A DNA stretch of 64,000 bases, taken from Hormiphora californensis. Taxonomy: Eukaryota; Ctenophora; Tentaculata; Cydippida; Pleurobrachiidae. The first letter of the stretch is position 1. Every line of letters begins with the position of its first letter. The translations under genes were made by a program, and so were the position numbers. Positions 25,701 to 31,426 of this stretch are shown here, piece by piece. Below the pieces are notes generated by a model. That model had not been told where the DNA came from, did no database searches, and saw only the letters and a list, made by a program, of their open reading frames with translations. Location of the stretch: contig CM035357.1 in the NCBI GenBank assembly GCA_020137815.1, positions 3,182,528-3,246,527 on the forward strand, given 5' to 3'.

Positions 25701-26587
25701 ATACCACTCCCCCCCCCCCCCCCCCAGAGAAAATGGGTAGTGCCCGTTCCAAAGGGTCAGCCCGAATGTCTCGGAAGATCCAAAGGCTGGTTATGACCGA
25801 TGCTATGTGCTGGATACCAACCTGCATCTGTGCGTACCTCTACATTTTCGGGATACCAATTTCCGATCAGGTAACAGTTTCAACCCCCCTCGATACATAT
25901 ATATATATCGTAAATCTGACAGTGTGCATGTGATTGAATAACCAATACTAGATCCTATCTATTGATCCTTCCCCTCCAGATGTACGCGTTCACGGCCATC
26001 CTTATTCTCCCAATCAACAGTTGTCTCAACCCCCTCGTGTTTACTGACATCATTGATAAGGTACATATATGTTGCTGGAGCATTGGAGAGTATTATAATT
26101 TGGAGTACCAATTTTAAATCCTGATGATTGCGTTTTGCATGAAACAATTGTAGATTTTCCCGTATCATGGCCCAATCTACTACAATGATCTAACACTACA
26201 TGGCACCAGTAAAGTAAGATCTTATATTTCTATCCCCCCCCTTCAGGTACATCTGTTTGTTTTGAAACGAGTATTTAGGGTTCAGGACGATCTTCCGGGG
26301 GTAACAGTGGGGGAAGTGACGCCCTCTCAGATCGCAGCTACCTCAGTCAAGCCACCCAAATGTGCGGTCAATGGTGGTGAGTGTTCGGATTTTACTATTC
26401 ACAATCATGGTGGTTATTTCTCACAAAAGACTACCCTCTCCGAACCGGGCTCACAACAGCATGCAGTCATGTAGTATGACAAGTTATTTCGGGTTTATTT
26501 TAGCAGAAAGGGTTGAGGAGAGACAGTTGTGTAAAACTAAATAATGCTTCAGGTACAATGACCATGATGGAAACGACTATTCACTGA
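1740..26587 (+). CDS. LDLa-containing rhodopsin-family GPCR (LGR/relaxin-receptor-like), 5' partial, 12 exons
   Basis: Exons with GT-AG borders and matching phases: 1740-1935, 2802-2900, 12387-12558, 13149-13308, 19826-19993, 20254-20333, 21799-21961, 25222-25320, 25728-25870, 25980-26060, 26247-26376, 26553-26587 (TGA). Exons 1-3 encode two LDLa modules (CGDWSDEMGC and CLDGSDEC cores). TM1 carries GNLVL; TM2 reads NLALSDFLMGVYLIGIA, typical of leucine-rich-repeat GPCRs; TM3 is SSECSIFMMTLITLHRL; TM4 is in 20254-20333; exon 7 is probably extracellular loop 2; TM5 has GWGYS; TM6 has CWIP; TM7 has LPINSCLNPLVF. The TM3 arginine sits in HRL instead of D/ERY, and NPxxY is NPLVF. The ligand is unknown. 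The family signals through G proteins at the plasma membrane. About 508 residues are visible; more LDLa or LRR exons may lie upstream. The last exon is the least certain. Introns carry most of the transposons in this half of the window. Confidence 0.85.
1939..2036. repeat. (TTTG)n microsatellite
   Basis: Tandem GTTT/GTTTATTT units just after the first GPCR splice donor. The remaining intron to 2600 is AT-rich, with no gene seen. Confidence 0.9.
2605..2801 (+). repeat. Tandem partial copies of a GPCR exon start
   Basis: Three copies of the acceptor and first bases of the exon at 2802 (TAGATCACAACTGCAAGTGT and variants) lie at about 2610, 2660 and 2705, each followed by a run of C. The genuine copy at 2799-2825 has CAG before ATCGCAACTGCAAGTG. 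The copies end where the C runs begin, so none can code the LDLa module. They look like local duplications mediated by the poly-C tracts. Confidence 0.75.
2926..3322. mobile_element. Foldback MITE with a terminal 43-bp palindrome
   Basis: Positions 2930-3085 are repeated in reverse complement at about 3125-3290, including the segment containing GACGGTGTATAAGG. Both ends carry CCCCTATA. The right end is itself an inverted duplication at 3278-3320 (GACTCAACTCGTTATAGGGG and its complement). It lies in a GPCR intron and has no coding capacity. Confidence 0.75.
3347..8094. mobile_element. 4.75-kb foldback transposon with minisatellite arms
   Basis: The termini are exact inverted repeats starting CAGGGTGTGAACTGCATG (3347) and ending with its complement (8094). 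Both are flanked by the 5-bp duplication AATAC (3342-3346 and 8095-8099). About 550 bp of unique arm on each side precedes a tandem array of a 32-bp unit (TTTACTCCATCTCTCAGCTT plus 12 bases). The array runs in one orientation from about 3900 to 5127 and in the opposite one from about 5140 to 7540. The CAGGG terminus resembles hAT-type ends, but the 5-bp duplication is shorter than the usual 8 bp. No transposase is present, so it would need one in trans. Confidence 0.85.
8242..11910 (+). mobile_element. Full-length-looking EN-RT LINE flanked by 22-bp inverted repeats
   Basis: The unit contains a leader of about 530 bp with no other gene, one long open frame (8794-11865), and a very short 3' end with an A-rich stretch after the stop. 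An exact 22-bp sequence at 8242-8263 recurs in reverse complement at 11889-11910, just outside the coding unit. No direct target duplication was seen. The element sits in the long GPCR intron. Confidence 0.75.
8794..11865 (+). CDS. LINE polyprotein: AP endonuclease plus reverse transcriptase (RTE-like)
   Basis: 1023 codons, uninterrupted. The N-terminal half is an APE-type endonuclease: TLNVRTIRE near residue 70, QEH, GDLNAHL near 208, and SDHRAVLG near 301. The reverse transcriptase follows: GKAPGDDGLAPEVL, VPKKGDLTKTSNYRGISLTS, NGFRPGRSTT, FIDFRRAFDSLHRG near 666, and the catalytic DYADD near 775. A C-terminal part with YGAETWTLT and RGRPKKTY follows; no RNase H was seen. This layout and motif set suits the RTE group and its relatives. 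The protein would nick genomic DNA and copy its own RNA. Lack of stops suggests a young copy. The ATG at 8794 follows a 5' leader and is the first in frame. Confidence 0.9.
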   Translation: MKSTNSTRVKAPDILAEANGALEVVGLKPSGGPATDGWRSEPEPENPLKTTKKSRILGCNSETVFGTLNVRTIREAYRRDVMESEFVKSGLCILGVQEHRICHSERVCVQRGRGFSFISSSAWRSGSGASCGGVGVYVNQDAYSAVKMVKSYTNRILLVSFTGNPALTVICVYAPTEGSDPAEAESFHEALRGAIHEVPAQDVLVVLGDLNAHLSRESPDDGGWYFHSTSNRNGALLRDTMLECNLVAGNHRFQKKLAKLHTFTSEGTLCQSQIDYILIRRKWKNSLRNVEVVDTFGSVGSDHRAVLGFLRLSLRKTKRAKGQIKFDYTCLREEPDMCERYSVEVRNRYDVLRTDVEDASGRYGAFVSAVGETNKHLLPRKRRRATDSAMSDLRVRSVRDELFEAKKALFLHPTENNRVEVSERRELLKETHASVTEELISQKIRRVETANDERKNKVAWDLIRDVTGDSKGNGGGLVEGGSAEGRLESWRKHFSGILGEPPSVPDEDLVINTVCEELPISTDTFSQDEYTAARRSIKEGKAPGDDGLAPEVLKRGGVDDIVLEFFNDAMEYGSFPEQWKSLLIVPVPKKGDLTKTSNYRGISLTSVALKTLNKMILNRLLPHIEPILRDNQNGFRPGRSTTSHILALRRLLEGVTERKLTSVILFIDFRRAFDSLHRGILMRILRAYGIPDKLVRLIECSYEDTMARVKTEDGLTEAILILAGVLQGDTLAPYLFIIAIDYVMREALAGRDVGFTLRKRKSRRYPEVKITDTDYADDLSLLSDTIEQAQEFLESLETAAAAVGLHLNEGKTKFMATGIEEPSLVSSKGNYLEQVDDFVYLGAHLKSTEKDFNIRKAKAWAACHRLKGIWKTDLRRSIKVNLFRTTVEAILLYGAETWTLTSTMEKQLDGCYSRMLRMALGINWWDRVSNEEVFQNVPRVSETVRTRRLRLAGHVHRHEELTAHQLLFWEPDRGSRSRGRPKKTYINQLREDTGLSNDGDIKRLMEDRVLWRTELTARTMKPP
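11911..12386 (+). other. GPCR intron remainder, no gene recognised
   Basis: Sequence between the LINE and the GPCR exon at 12387. Short open frames show no family motifs. The segment ends in a pyrimidine tract and CTATAG acceptor. Confidence 0.6.
12568..12643. mobile_element. Short pogo-like foldback MITE next to a splice donor
   Basis: Imperfect inverted termini matching the CAGTCGGACCCCGATT family seen elsewhere in the window (for example 54799-54970). The right end is GGTAAATCGGGGTCCGACTG followed by TA. It begins about 10 bp after the GT donor at 12559, so it lies at the very start of the intron following TM1. Confidence 0.75.
12725..12792. repeat. Perfect 68-bp palindrome without a loop
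   Basis: Thirty-four bases starting GCTTAAACAGAGACTGTGAC are followed immediately by their exact complement, the centre being AAATATATTT. A further partial copy (GCGAGGAAGT) follows directly. It lies in the GPCR intron after TM1. Confidence 0.95.
12937..13008. repeat. Short imperfect inverted repeat, copy 1 of 2
   Basis: The segment from CAATGTTCTGACCACAGTTC to AGGGTCAGGCCAATGCTCTG resembles 21076-21150 (CCAATGCTTTGACCACGGTT to AGGGTCAGGCCAATACTCTC). Both have an AAGAAATGAGA core, so this is a small dispersed repeat of about 75 bp. Family unknown. Confidence 0.6.
13019..13125. mobile_element. 107-bp palindromic MITE, Mutator-like target duplication
   Basis: Termini AGGAACCGGCCGAATCA and TGATTCGGTCGGTTCCT; the core holds TAGGTCACGTGACTGGTTAT. 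It is flanked on both sides by the perfect 10-bp duplication AGTATTCACC (13009-13018 and 13126-13135). Other copies are at 26675, 49076, 52931 and 57435. A 9-11-bp duplication suggests mobilisation by a Mutator-like transposase, which is not in this window. Confidence 0.85.
16088..16152. repeat. Paired short palindromes inside the LINE endonuclease
   Basis: Two adjacent palindromes: one around CCCATAAGACAGAGTCTGTC and one around GGCCAGATCATGTTGTCTG. The central part is an inverted copy of both flanks fused together. It separates RPDHVV from MGDFN in the endonuclease frame and shifts it. Confidence 0.8.
16437..18223. mobile_element. TTAA-target foldback transposon inside the LINE
   Basis: Inverted termini AGTGAGAGTGGACCGAATCA and complement (AGTGAGAGTAGACCGGATCA at the other end), flanked by TTAA at 16433-16436 and 18224-18227. 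Removing it joins TETWLK to PYVEN of the LINE endonuclease, which confirms the borders. TTAA duplications are typical of piggyBac and Kolobok elements; no transposase is encoded. A second element (16640-17955) is inserted within it. Confidence 0.85.
16640..17955. mobile_element. Mariner-type foldback MITE nested in the TTAA element
   Basis: Begins CAGGGTGTCCCATATATTCT and ends with the complement, flanked by TA on both sides, as expected for Tc1/mariner elements. The arms (about 16640-17155 and 17445-17955) are near-perfect inverted copies with an unpaired centre of about 290 bp. The 116-codon frame in the right arm has no recognisable domain. Confidence 0.85.
18348..19706 (-). CDS. CR1-like ORF1, zinc-finger nucleic-acid-binding protein
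   Basis: 452 codons, intact, overlapping the ORF2 start by 25 bp. A cysteine-rich module near residues 98-165 (CAEC, CFLCH, CDPCC) resembles a PHD/zinc-ribbon fold. A second region near 245-325 has repeated CCCH-like spacing (CPHG, CDFFHPKLC, CRKLHKAIC, CYLVHP). A basic, Lys/Arg-rich tail follows. In this LINE group ORF1 binds the element RNA. It is intact although ORF2 is broken. Confidence 0.75.
   Translation of the reverse strand: MVKVMANHDKHGTAKEVLGEMIRTGPEAVKTCLTHFDTSQPVWANKASLSKVNRPILDEFAEFLGIPPLYGEKGVKDIELKTKPRIALRVAQELKALTVPVKCAECNDIYQHKRNGLVPLRCFLCHQPSHDCEPLVSVITSRNEASSLVGEVWICDPCCVPKDEEKGTPLTTKVSSRLNTPGRSRNNSLSIVEPGIERKTKMNDEASEKVNAGDPTVLEALANLAKQQKEAEKFPNECETTCMLLKEGRCPHGITGKKSADGKDRCDFFHPKLCVPWGKKGEKGCAKGPECRKLHKAICSRAIESKECFEKKCYLVHPKGTNRRKPRDQVGQKRDRRKSERGLSQEGGRTEKPSFATGQNKSNDKKPGSSLGRNGKPGGKPNAKFTPAKSQGDFLAIKSLLEKLQKGMSDIKGDQTQMQKTLKTLRADQGKSCSMGRSRVGSGHGCCSQACY
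20360..20440. repeat. Poly-C tracts in a duplicated segment
   Basis: Two C runs, each followed by a GGCA and CAGAATCCAGATTCAT unit, so the unit is duplicated. It lies in the GPCR intron after TM4. Confidence 0.8.
20752..20955. repeat. 22-bp minisatellite
   Basis: About nine copies of TCTCCCAAGGTCTCTCTTAA plus GA, some lacking CTCT, alternating with a TCTGTCAAGG variant. It lies in the intron between the TM4 and loop-2 exons. Most of the remainder of this intron (20956-21798) shows nothing beyond a repeat copy at 21076-21150 and a MITE end at 21335-21406. Confidence 0.9.
21335..21406. mobile_element. Degenerate pogo-like MITE end
   Basis: The right terminus CGGTAAATCGGGGCCCGACT followed by GTA is kept, with the CCCCCGAG core; the left terminus is eroded. 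Confidence 0.65.
22398..22847. mobile_element. TTAA-target foldback MITE, second family
   Basis: Termini AGGTTGACAAGATACCTAAA and complement, flanked by TTAA (22394-22397 and 22848-22851). The arms pair over about 110 bp. Length 450 bp, no coding content. It lies between a GPCR exon and the nested CLPB gene. Confidence 0.85.
23181..24794 (-). CDS. CLPB: Mitochondrial AAA+ disaggregase CLPB (SKD3 type), intronless and nested
   Basis: 537 codons. A basic N-terminus (MIRRCICSALRKPR) suits a mitochondrial presequence, and a hydrophobic stretch lies near 47-60. Ankyrin repeats span about 85-215 (GGWTILHHAVAMGN, GATPLHYAVLNDD). The AAA+ domain has Walker A GSSGIGKT (282-289), pore loop GYVGHEEGG (331-339) and Walker B VVLLDEVEKAHPDV (352-365). 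It also has FRRNEFLGRINEIVYF and a C-terminal small domain with YGARSLKNEV. The SKD3 family solubilises proteins in the intermembrane space. It is shorter than human CLPB (about 700 residues). The gene lies wholly inside the GPCR intron 21962-25221 on the opposite strand. No frame breaks. Confidence 0.95.
   Translation of the reverse strand: MIRRCICSALRKPRTLSSALFHHPVNTNNNRNYGNHGNHGNCKKAVPGLLLAASAGAFLIDHKSPGPPHVDFTATETLASEVLSPAPDIKRIRVLLKEGADPNYRYPGGWTILHHAVAMGNSRVVKELLRFKVDVNCRDEYPFPSVPVQMHQVTPIQQHRRLLGGGNFNSHSDWRGATPLHYAVLNDDDRMVQTLLSAGCDPSLTTHHGQATPRDLAVDKEIIRLLDKAEQDRKRKRILGLGPFLKQNVVGQEDALMSVTAAVQRRSLGWQEDKPLVMLFVGSSGIGKTETAKQLAEYMKQEAEGVDFIRVDMSEFQEKHEVSKFIGSPPGYVGHEEGGQLTGALTSAPNSVVLLDEVEKAHPDVLNIMLQLFDEGRITDGKGVTVSCPGATFVMTTNVGADQIAHHTGALDEDFKKFIMYPLLKGAFRRNEFLGRINEIVYFLPFSRGQCKELVTRELERIKDYATKLNISFSWDDSAVVLLSQALDTNYGARSLKNEVSRRVVDKLADMSLENKITAGSGVVLTVRDDVLSFDVK
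24800..25221. other. Upstream region of CLPB within the GPCR intron
   Basis: Presumed promoter and 5' leader of CLPB on the - strand, then the 3' end of the GPCR intron with the acceptor ACTACAG at 25215-25221. No RNA gene or repeat recognised. Confidence 0.5.
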
Positions 26588-26674
26588 TCCAGGATTATAG
26601 TGGGGAGAAACGACTATTCACTGATCCAGGATTATAGTGGAGATAACACCTCCCAGAATACAACCAGCAGTCCT

Positions 26675-26781
26675 AGAACCGACCGAATCAGGAAATACTG
26701 GTCCCTGATTGGCTGATAACCAGTCACGTGACCTAAATAACGAGTTCTGATTGGTTGTTTACTTGTTTCGGTCGGTTCCTG
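26675..26781. mobile_element. 107-bp palindromic MITE (Mutator-like family)
   Basis: Same family as 13019-13125: AGAACCGACCGAATCA terminus and TTTCGGTCGGTTCCTG at the other end. Flanks CAGCAGTCCT and CAGCAGTCAT form a 10-bp duplication with one mismatch. It lies just 3' of the GPCR stop. Confidence 0.8.
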
Positions 26782-27908
26782 CAGCAGTCATCCTATCCTG
26801 CCTGAAACTCAGACATTATTCTGTACTGTATATCAAATTGGTTATCAGGGGCACCTTACTCCACCACCCTCTAGGCACAGTGCAATAACAAGGACAATAT
26901 CCAACTTACCCAAGATCACTGATCAGTTCATGGGTTAGACATTTAGGACTGCAATTCAAATTGTCACACAGCCAACCGGATCAGTATCCACATATATATT
27001 CTCAATTATTAATGACTGCTATAATTATCACATTGAAACTTCTTCTCATTTATTAGCGCAGTGACATTGCAGGTGGTGATGGAACTCATTTGGTCTATGT
27101 AATATGTTTCGGATGTTTTTTTGTAAATTTGTTTCAAATTATTTAATTCTTTCGTATCAAATGAAACTAATTTAGCTAGAAATGGAAGCTCGATTCTTAG
27201 TAAAGAAGGGAAGTAATACCAGCTTGAGGGGCCGGTTATAGATACGGTCTATACTACACTACACTATACTATGTTCGCAAAAGGCAAGCTTCCCCTCGTC
27301 CGACCCGAAGTTGGAATCATATGGGTTTAGTTTGTCGAACCGGCAAGTTGCTAACATTTTCAAATCTTCACTACTTCTCAAATGATCCCATACTTTCAGT
27401 CTAATCCCAAAATCCTATTAAAAATAGAGACAAAAATAACGGCACCAAACTGTGAAATGCCCTTGCATTAGTGCGAGTATAATAAAATCAATTTTCTATC
27501 TAAAGGCCGAGTTTATAGCAAGAAAGGACTATTTTACAACGAATTCTCTGGTTAGTATGGTAACCAACTCCGTTGTCATGGTAAATCAATCGAACTCTAT
27601 CGAGTTCTATCGCCAGCAACTGGATGAAAATTTATCCATTTCATTATGCACAATGCACAGGCTTTGGTTACGAAGTTACCCCTTGCCAGCGTGTGCACGC
27701 GAAGGTGGCCCGGCGACAGAGTGTGAGGTGTCTTCGATACCAAGCACAGGCTTGTGTAACAAAAAGGGGCGTTTTTATAGCTTATTGTTCATCATAACCT
27801 GAAATAAATAATTTTCATTACTTTCACAAAGGCTCAAAGTTTGAATATCAAATTTGCCAAAACTGTGCAGGGGCAAATTGGTGCAGGGGCAAAAGTTTTA
27901 ATTGATTA
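26782..27908. other. Intergenic, no gene recognised
   Basis: AT-rich sequence. A 116-codon + frame at 27452 lacks recognisable motifs. From about 27840 the GTGCAGGGGCAAA repeat described below begins. Confidence 0.5.
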
Positions 27909-28886
27909 CAGTCGGACCCCGATTTACCGGGCCCCGATTTACCGGAACCCCGATTTACCGGGAGGATTTCTTTCCCCCGATTTTTTTTTGGAAAATTTTC
28001 GAAGTTTTCCCGGTTGGTAAACTTGCATTTGCAATTCGCTAGGTCTACTGGGGATCACGTATCGGTTCGTTTCAAACCTTCTAATTAGCGACAGGACACG
28101 TGATAAGATGTACCGATTCGAAACACGATTCGAACGTGTCTGGTATAACTATACCTTAGAAAAATTTAACAACTTTTTTGCAAAATTTTACAGAATGATT
28201 GTCAATGCTTTGATCAATGCTCCCCGTAAATTTTTAGAGAAAAAGTTATTTTGAAATTTTGATACTTTCTCACTCTGCTTAGGGTGCCCAGATTCGGCAT
28301 GGTATCACGTATCGGTTCGTTTCGAACCGTCTAATTAGCGGCAGGACACGTGATAAGATGCACCGATTCGAAACACGATTCGAACGTGGCTGGTATACCT
28401 TAGAAAAATTTCATAACTTTTTTTTGCAAAATTTTACAGAATCATTGTCAATGCTTTGATCGATGCTCCTCGTAAATTTTCAGAGAAAAAGTTATTCTGA
28501 AACTTTGATACTTCCTCACCCCGCTTAGGGTGCCCAGATTCGGCATGGTATCACGTATCGGTTCGTTTCGAACCGTCTAATTAGCGGCAGGACATGCGAT
28601 AAGATGCACCGATTCGAAACACGATTCGGACTCGGTCGGGGTGGTTTACCTTAGAAAAAATTTTTTTTCTTGAATTTTTTAAATTTTCTATTTCTAATGA
28701 CAGAAGCAATGATCATATTGTCATCAATAAATGTATACTATACAGTTAGAGGTGTCTTGGTATAGAATTTTTTGGACAAAAGTAGGATTTATGGGTCAAA
28801 TATGCTCTACCCCGATATACCGGGCACCCCGATTTACCGGGCAAAATGGCTTCCCCCGAGGATCCCGGTAAATCGGGGTCCGACTG
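27909..28886. mobile_element. 978-bp pogo-like foldback element (long form)
   Basis: Termini CAGTCGGACCCCGATTTACC and complement, flanked by TA. The interior contains three tandem copies (near 28045, 28300 and 28545) of a unit of about 245 bp with ATCACGTATCGGTTCGTTTC and the inverted ACCGATTCGAAACACGATTC. No transposase frame. TA duplication and termini resemble pogo/Tigger-type elements. Confidence 0.85.
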
Positions 28887-29760
28887 TATAATTAATTAAT
28901 TAATTAGAAAATCAAAAATCCGGCTCCGTTATGACTCGTAGTTATACTACTAGAACATACATGCAAAGTTTCATTTCGAAATTTCAAACGGTGTGGCCAC
29001 AGTTTGAATATCAAAGTTGCAAAAAATGTGCATGGGCAAACAAAATGGTGCAAGGGCACATGTTCAGGGGAAATTTGCACAAATTGTGCAGGGGCAAATT
29101 TTAATTAATTTGCCTATAATTAATTACCTAATTGATATATTAATCATACGGCTCTTCTAGTACTCGTAGTTATGCTACTAGAACATGCATAGAAAGTTTC
29201 GTGTCAAAATATTAAACGGTGTGGACACAGTTTGATCATAAAATTGGTGCAAGGGCTGCCCTTGCACCATTTGCCCTTGCACATTGCCTGCCCTTGCACC
29301 AAATTCCATTTTTTGCACGTCTCTAACTAACTAATTAATTAATTTTGACTATTCCCACTTTTCGAACATCATCTTTTATGATTGAAGAACATTCCTACAA
29401 AGTTTCAAGTCGATATTTTAAGCAGAACGGAAAATAGAATTTGGTGCAAGGGCGCGGTGCAAGGGACATAACACGCAATGTGCAGGGGCACGGTGCCCTT
29501 GCACCGTTTTTAATTACCTATAATTAATTAATTAATTAAAAATTCAAAAATCCGCCAACGTCATGACACAAAGGAATACTACAAGAACATGCCTACAAAA
29601 TTTCAAGTCGATATCTCAAACGGTGTGGCCACAATCGTTGACATGTTTTTTGCCCCCCCCCCCCCCCCCCCCCCCCCAAAAAAAGACCTTTCTTTGTTCT
29701 TAATAGGGCCGGCATTTTTGGGTTTTTGTGCAAGGGCAAAAAATTTTTTTTCTTTTTTTC
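28887..29760. repeat. Diverged tandem repeat with GTGCAAGGGCA motif
   Basis: Four or five diverged units of roughly 150-230 bp. Each contains AACATGC.TACAAAGTTTC, a CGGTGTGGCCACA segment, GGTGCAAGGGC and a TTAATTAATTAA stretch. The repeat also precedes the element at 27909, which is therefore inserted into it. It ends in a poly-C run at 29654-29677. Confidence 0.7.
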
Positions 29761-30389
29761 GTTTTTTGCTGTTTTCTTCGGGTCGGAGGTGCCTGCCGGC
29801 ACCTAAATACTATAGTCGAGATCGCACGGACTATTCGCGAAAGTAGTTAGGGACCTCAACCTAACCCACCCCGGCACTCGAAGAAGAAGACTACATATCT
29901 GAATGATATCTGATGATGCTTGGTACAGTCTGAACAAGGCACATCGTCAGTGACAGTATCAACAAGTGGCATAACCATGACCATGACCACTACAACAGAC
30001 TCTATGACTGATGCCATAGGTTACCCTCATTTCATGGAAATCGAGAAAAGGGGGCGCTTAGCGCCATAGTTACCCATACCCGGGCGGTATGCGGTGTTCT
30101 AAGTAACCAAAAAACGGCACTGACAGTCTGGAGCAGCTGACCCACTGACCTCCAATGGACAGACTGGGTCACCCAGTGTGTCCATTGGAGGTGCGCGCGC
30201 ACTCAACCTCACACCGCCCCAAAGTGTCTGACTGTTGGACGCTCAACGTGTTGGAATACCCGCGCGTTACAGACATGACACCCCCAAACTGTGCCACCAG
30301 GTTGTCCCAGTATATATTGTGCAGGAGTGGTGCAGAATGATGCTCTTTATAAGAGAGAACAAGAGAGAGATAGAGAGATGTACTGACCT
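29761..30389. other. Intergenic with one hairpin, no gene recognised
   Basis: A hairpin at about 30148-30194 (CCTCCAATGGACAGACTGGG and complement). Short frames have no motifs. G runs at 30481-30522 lie inside the neighbouring gene's intron. Confidence 0.5.
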
Positions 30390-31143
30390 CTAGCTATCCG
30401 GGCGGGGAGGTGGAGCTCGTGGTTCAGGGGTGTTGTAGTTCCATTGGGAGGGAGAGTAGACCTGGCCACCAAATCTGGAGCTGGGGGGGGGGGGGCTTGG
30501 AGTTATTAGGGGGGGGGGGGGGCATGGAGTTAGATAATAACTAACCCATACGTTCTGCACAAAATAAGGGGTTTATTGACTAAGTAAGTAGGGATAGAAG
30601 GTAGTATATGGTTTGGTGTCGATCTCACGTCTACCAAAGCACACTACCTATCTGGCATCACTAAAGCTAAGCACTCTCTTATCAAATACTATGTACTATT
30701 ATTAATGTTGTTTTGTTCAAACCCGGGGAGGGAGGGTCGAACAAGGCAACTATTATGTTGGATCTTTGCCAAGTTGTTACCTGTTATCCGACTCAGTAAC
30801 ATTGTTCAACTCCTGTATCTCTGTTGTATCGAACCCTATACGCTGTCTCACCTCCTGGTGCCGTGATACCGCACCTTTCACCTAGAAGGGGCAGTGGTTT
30901 ATATGGAGAAAGGATGGTCATTAATCATAGAGAGATGGTTATTATAGAGAGAAAGGATTTTTGACAGTTTTTGGAAGTGGAAGGAAAAAATCAAACTTTA
31001 ACTTCCAAAGTGTCTCTATATCTCACCGTCTGTAGAACGCGACTCTCAGTCTTCTTCTTTTTCACGAATTTCTCCATTTGGGCCTGATATTCGGTTAGGT
31101 ACTCTATCTTGTGACTGACGAGGGTTAGTTCTCTCCTGATCAT
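30390..31143 (-). CDS. Small 100-residue charged protein, three exons, not recognised
   Basis: Exons on the - strand: 31143-31027, 30881-30781, 30474-30390, with GT-AG borders and phases 0 and 2 that fit exactly. The N-terminal two thirds are charged and probably helical (HKIEYLTEYQAQMEKFVKKK, then RHQEVRQRIGFDTTEIQEL), consistent with a coiled coil. The C-terminus is proline-rich (WNYNTPEPRAPPPRPDS). No signal peptide or membrane segment. The ATG at 31143 follows an acceptor-like TTTCAAG, so a further 5' exon is possible. It lies tail-to-head about 280 bp downstream of GNPTG on the same strand. I do not recognise the family. Consistent phases argue that it is real. Confidence 0.7.
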
Positions 31144-31426
31144 GGCTTGAAAGAAAAAGGGGTTTGTTATGTTCTAACCCTCCTTTACATTTGTAAAGAG
31201 AGTCGAGGAAGGCAAGAAGGGGGTTAGAAAATTTATTTGTTTAGCGGCGATTTTGACGCAGAGAAACTATAAGTTATTAAATGGATCTAAAGAGTCAATA
31301 ATTTAGAAAGAGTTACAAAATTAAAAACACAAAAACAAACATAATCAAACAACAGTTTATAGGCAGAGTCAAATCCATTTTTTCTACGATTTTCTTCCCT
31401 TTGTATTCAATTTAATAACTGAATCA

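Noticed and set aside
27452-27802. 116-codon + strand frame
   Set aside because: No homology that I recognise, AT-rich, no supporting splice or promoter signals.
29948-30020. Possible extra last exon of the GPCR (repeated ACCATGACC, similar to 26553-26587)
   Set aside because: Similarity is short and repetitive, the only acceptor is weak, and a stop-ending exon already exists at 26553.
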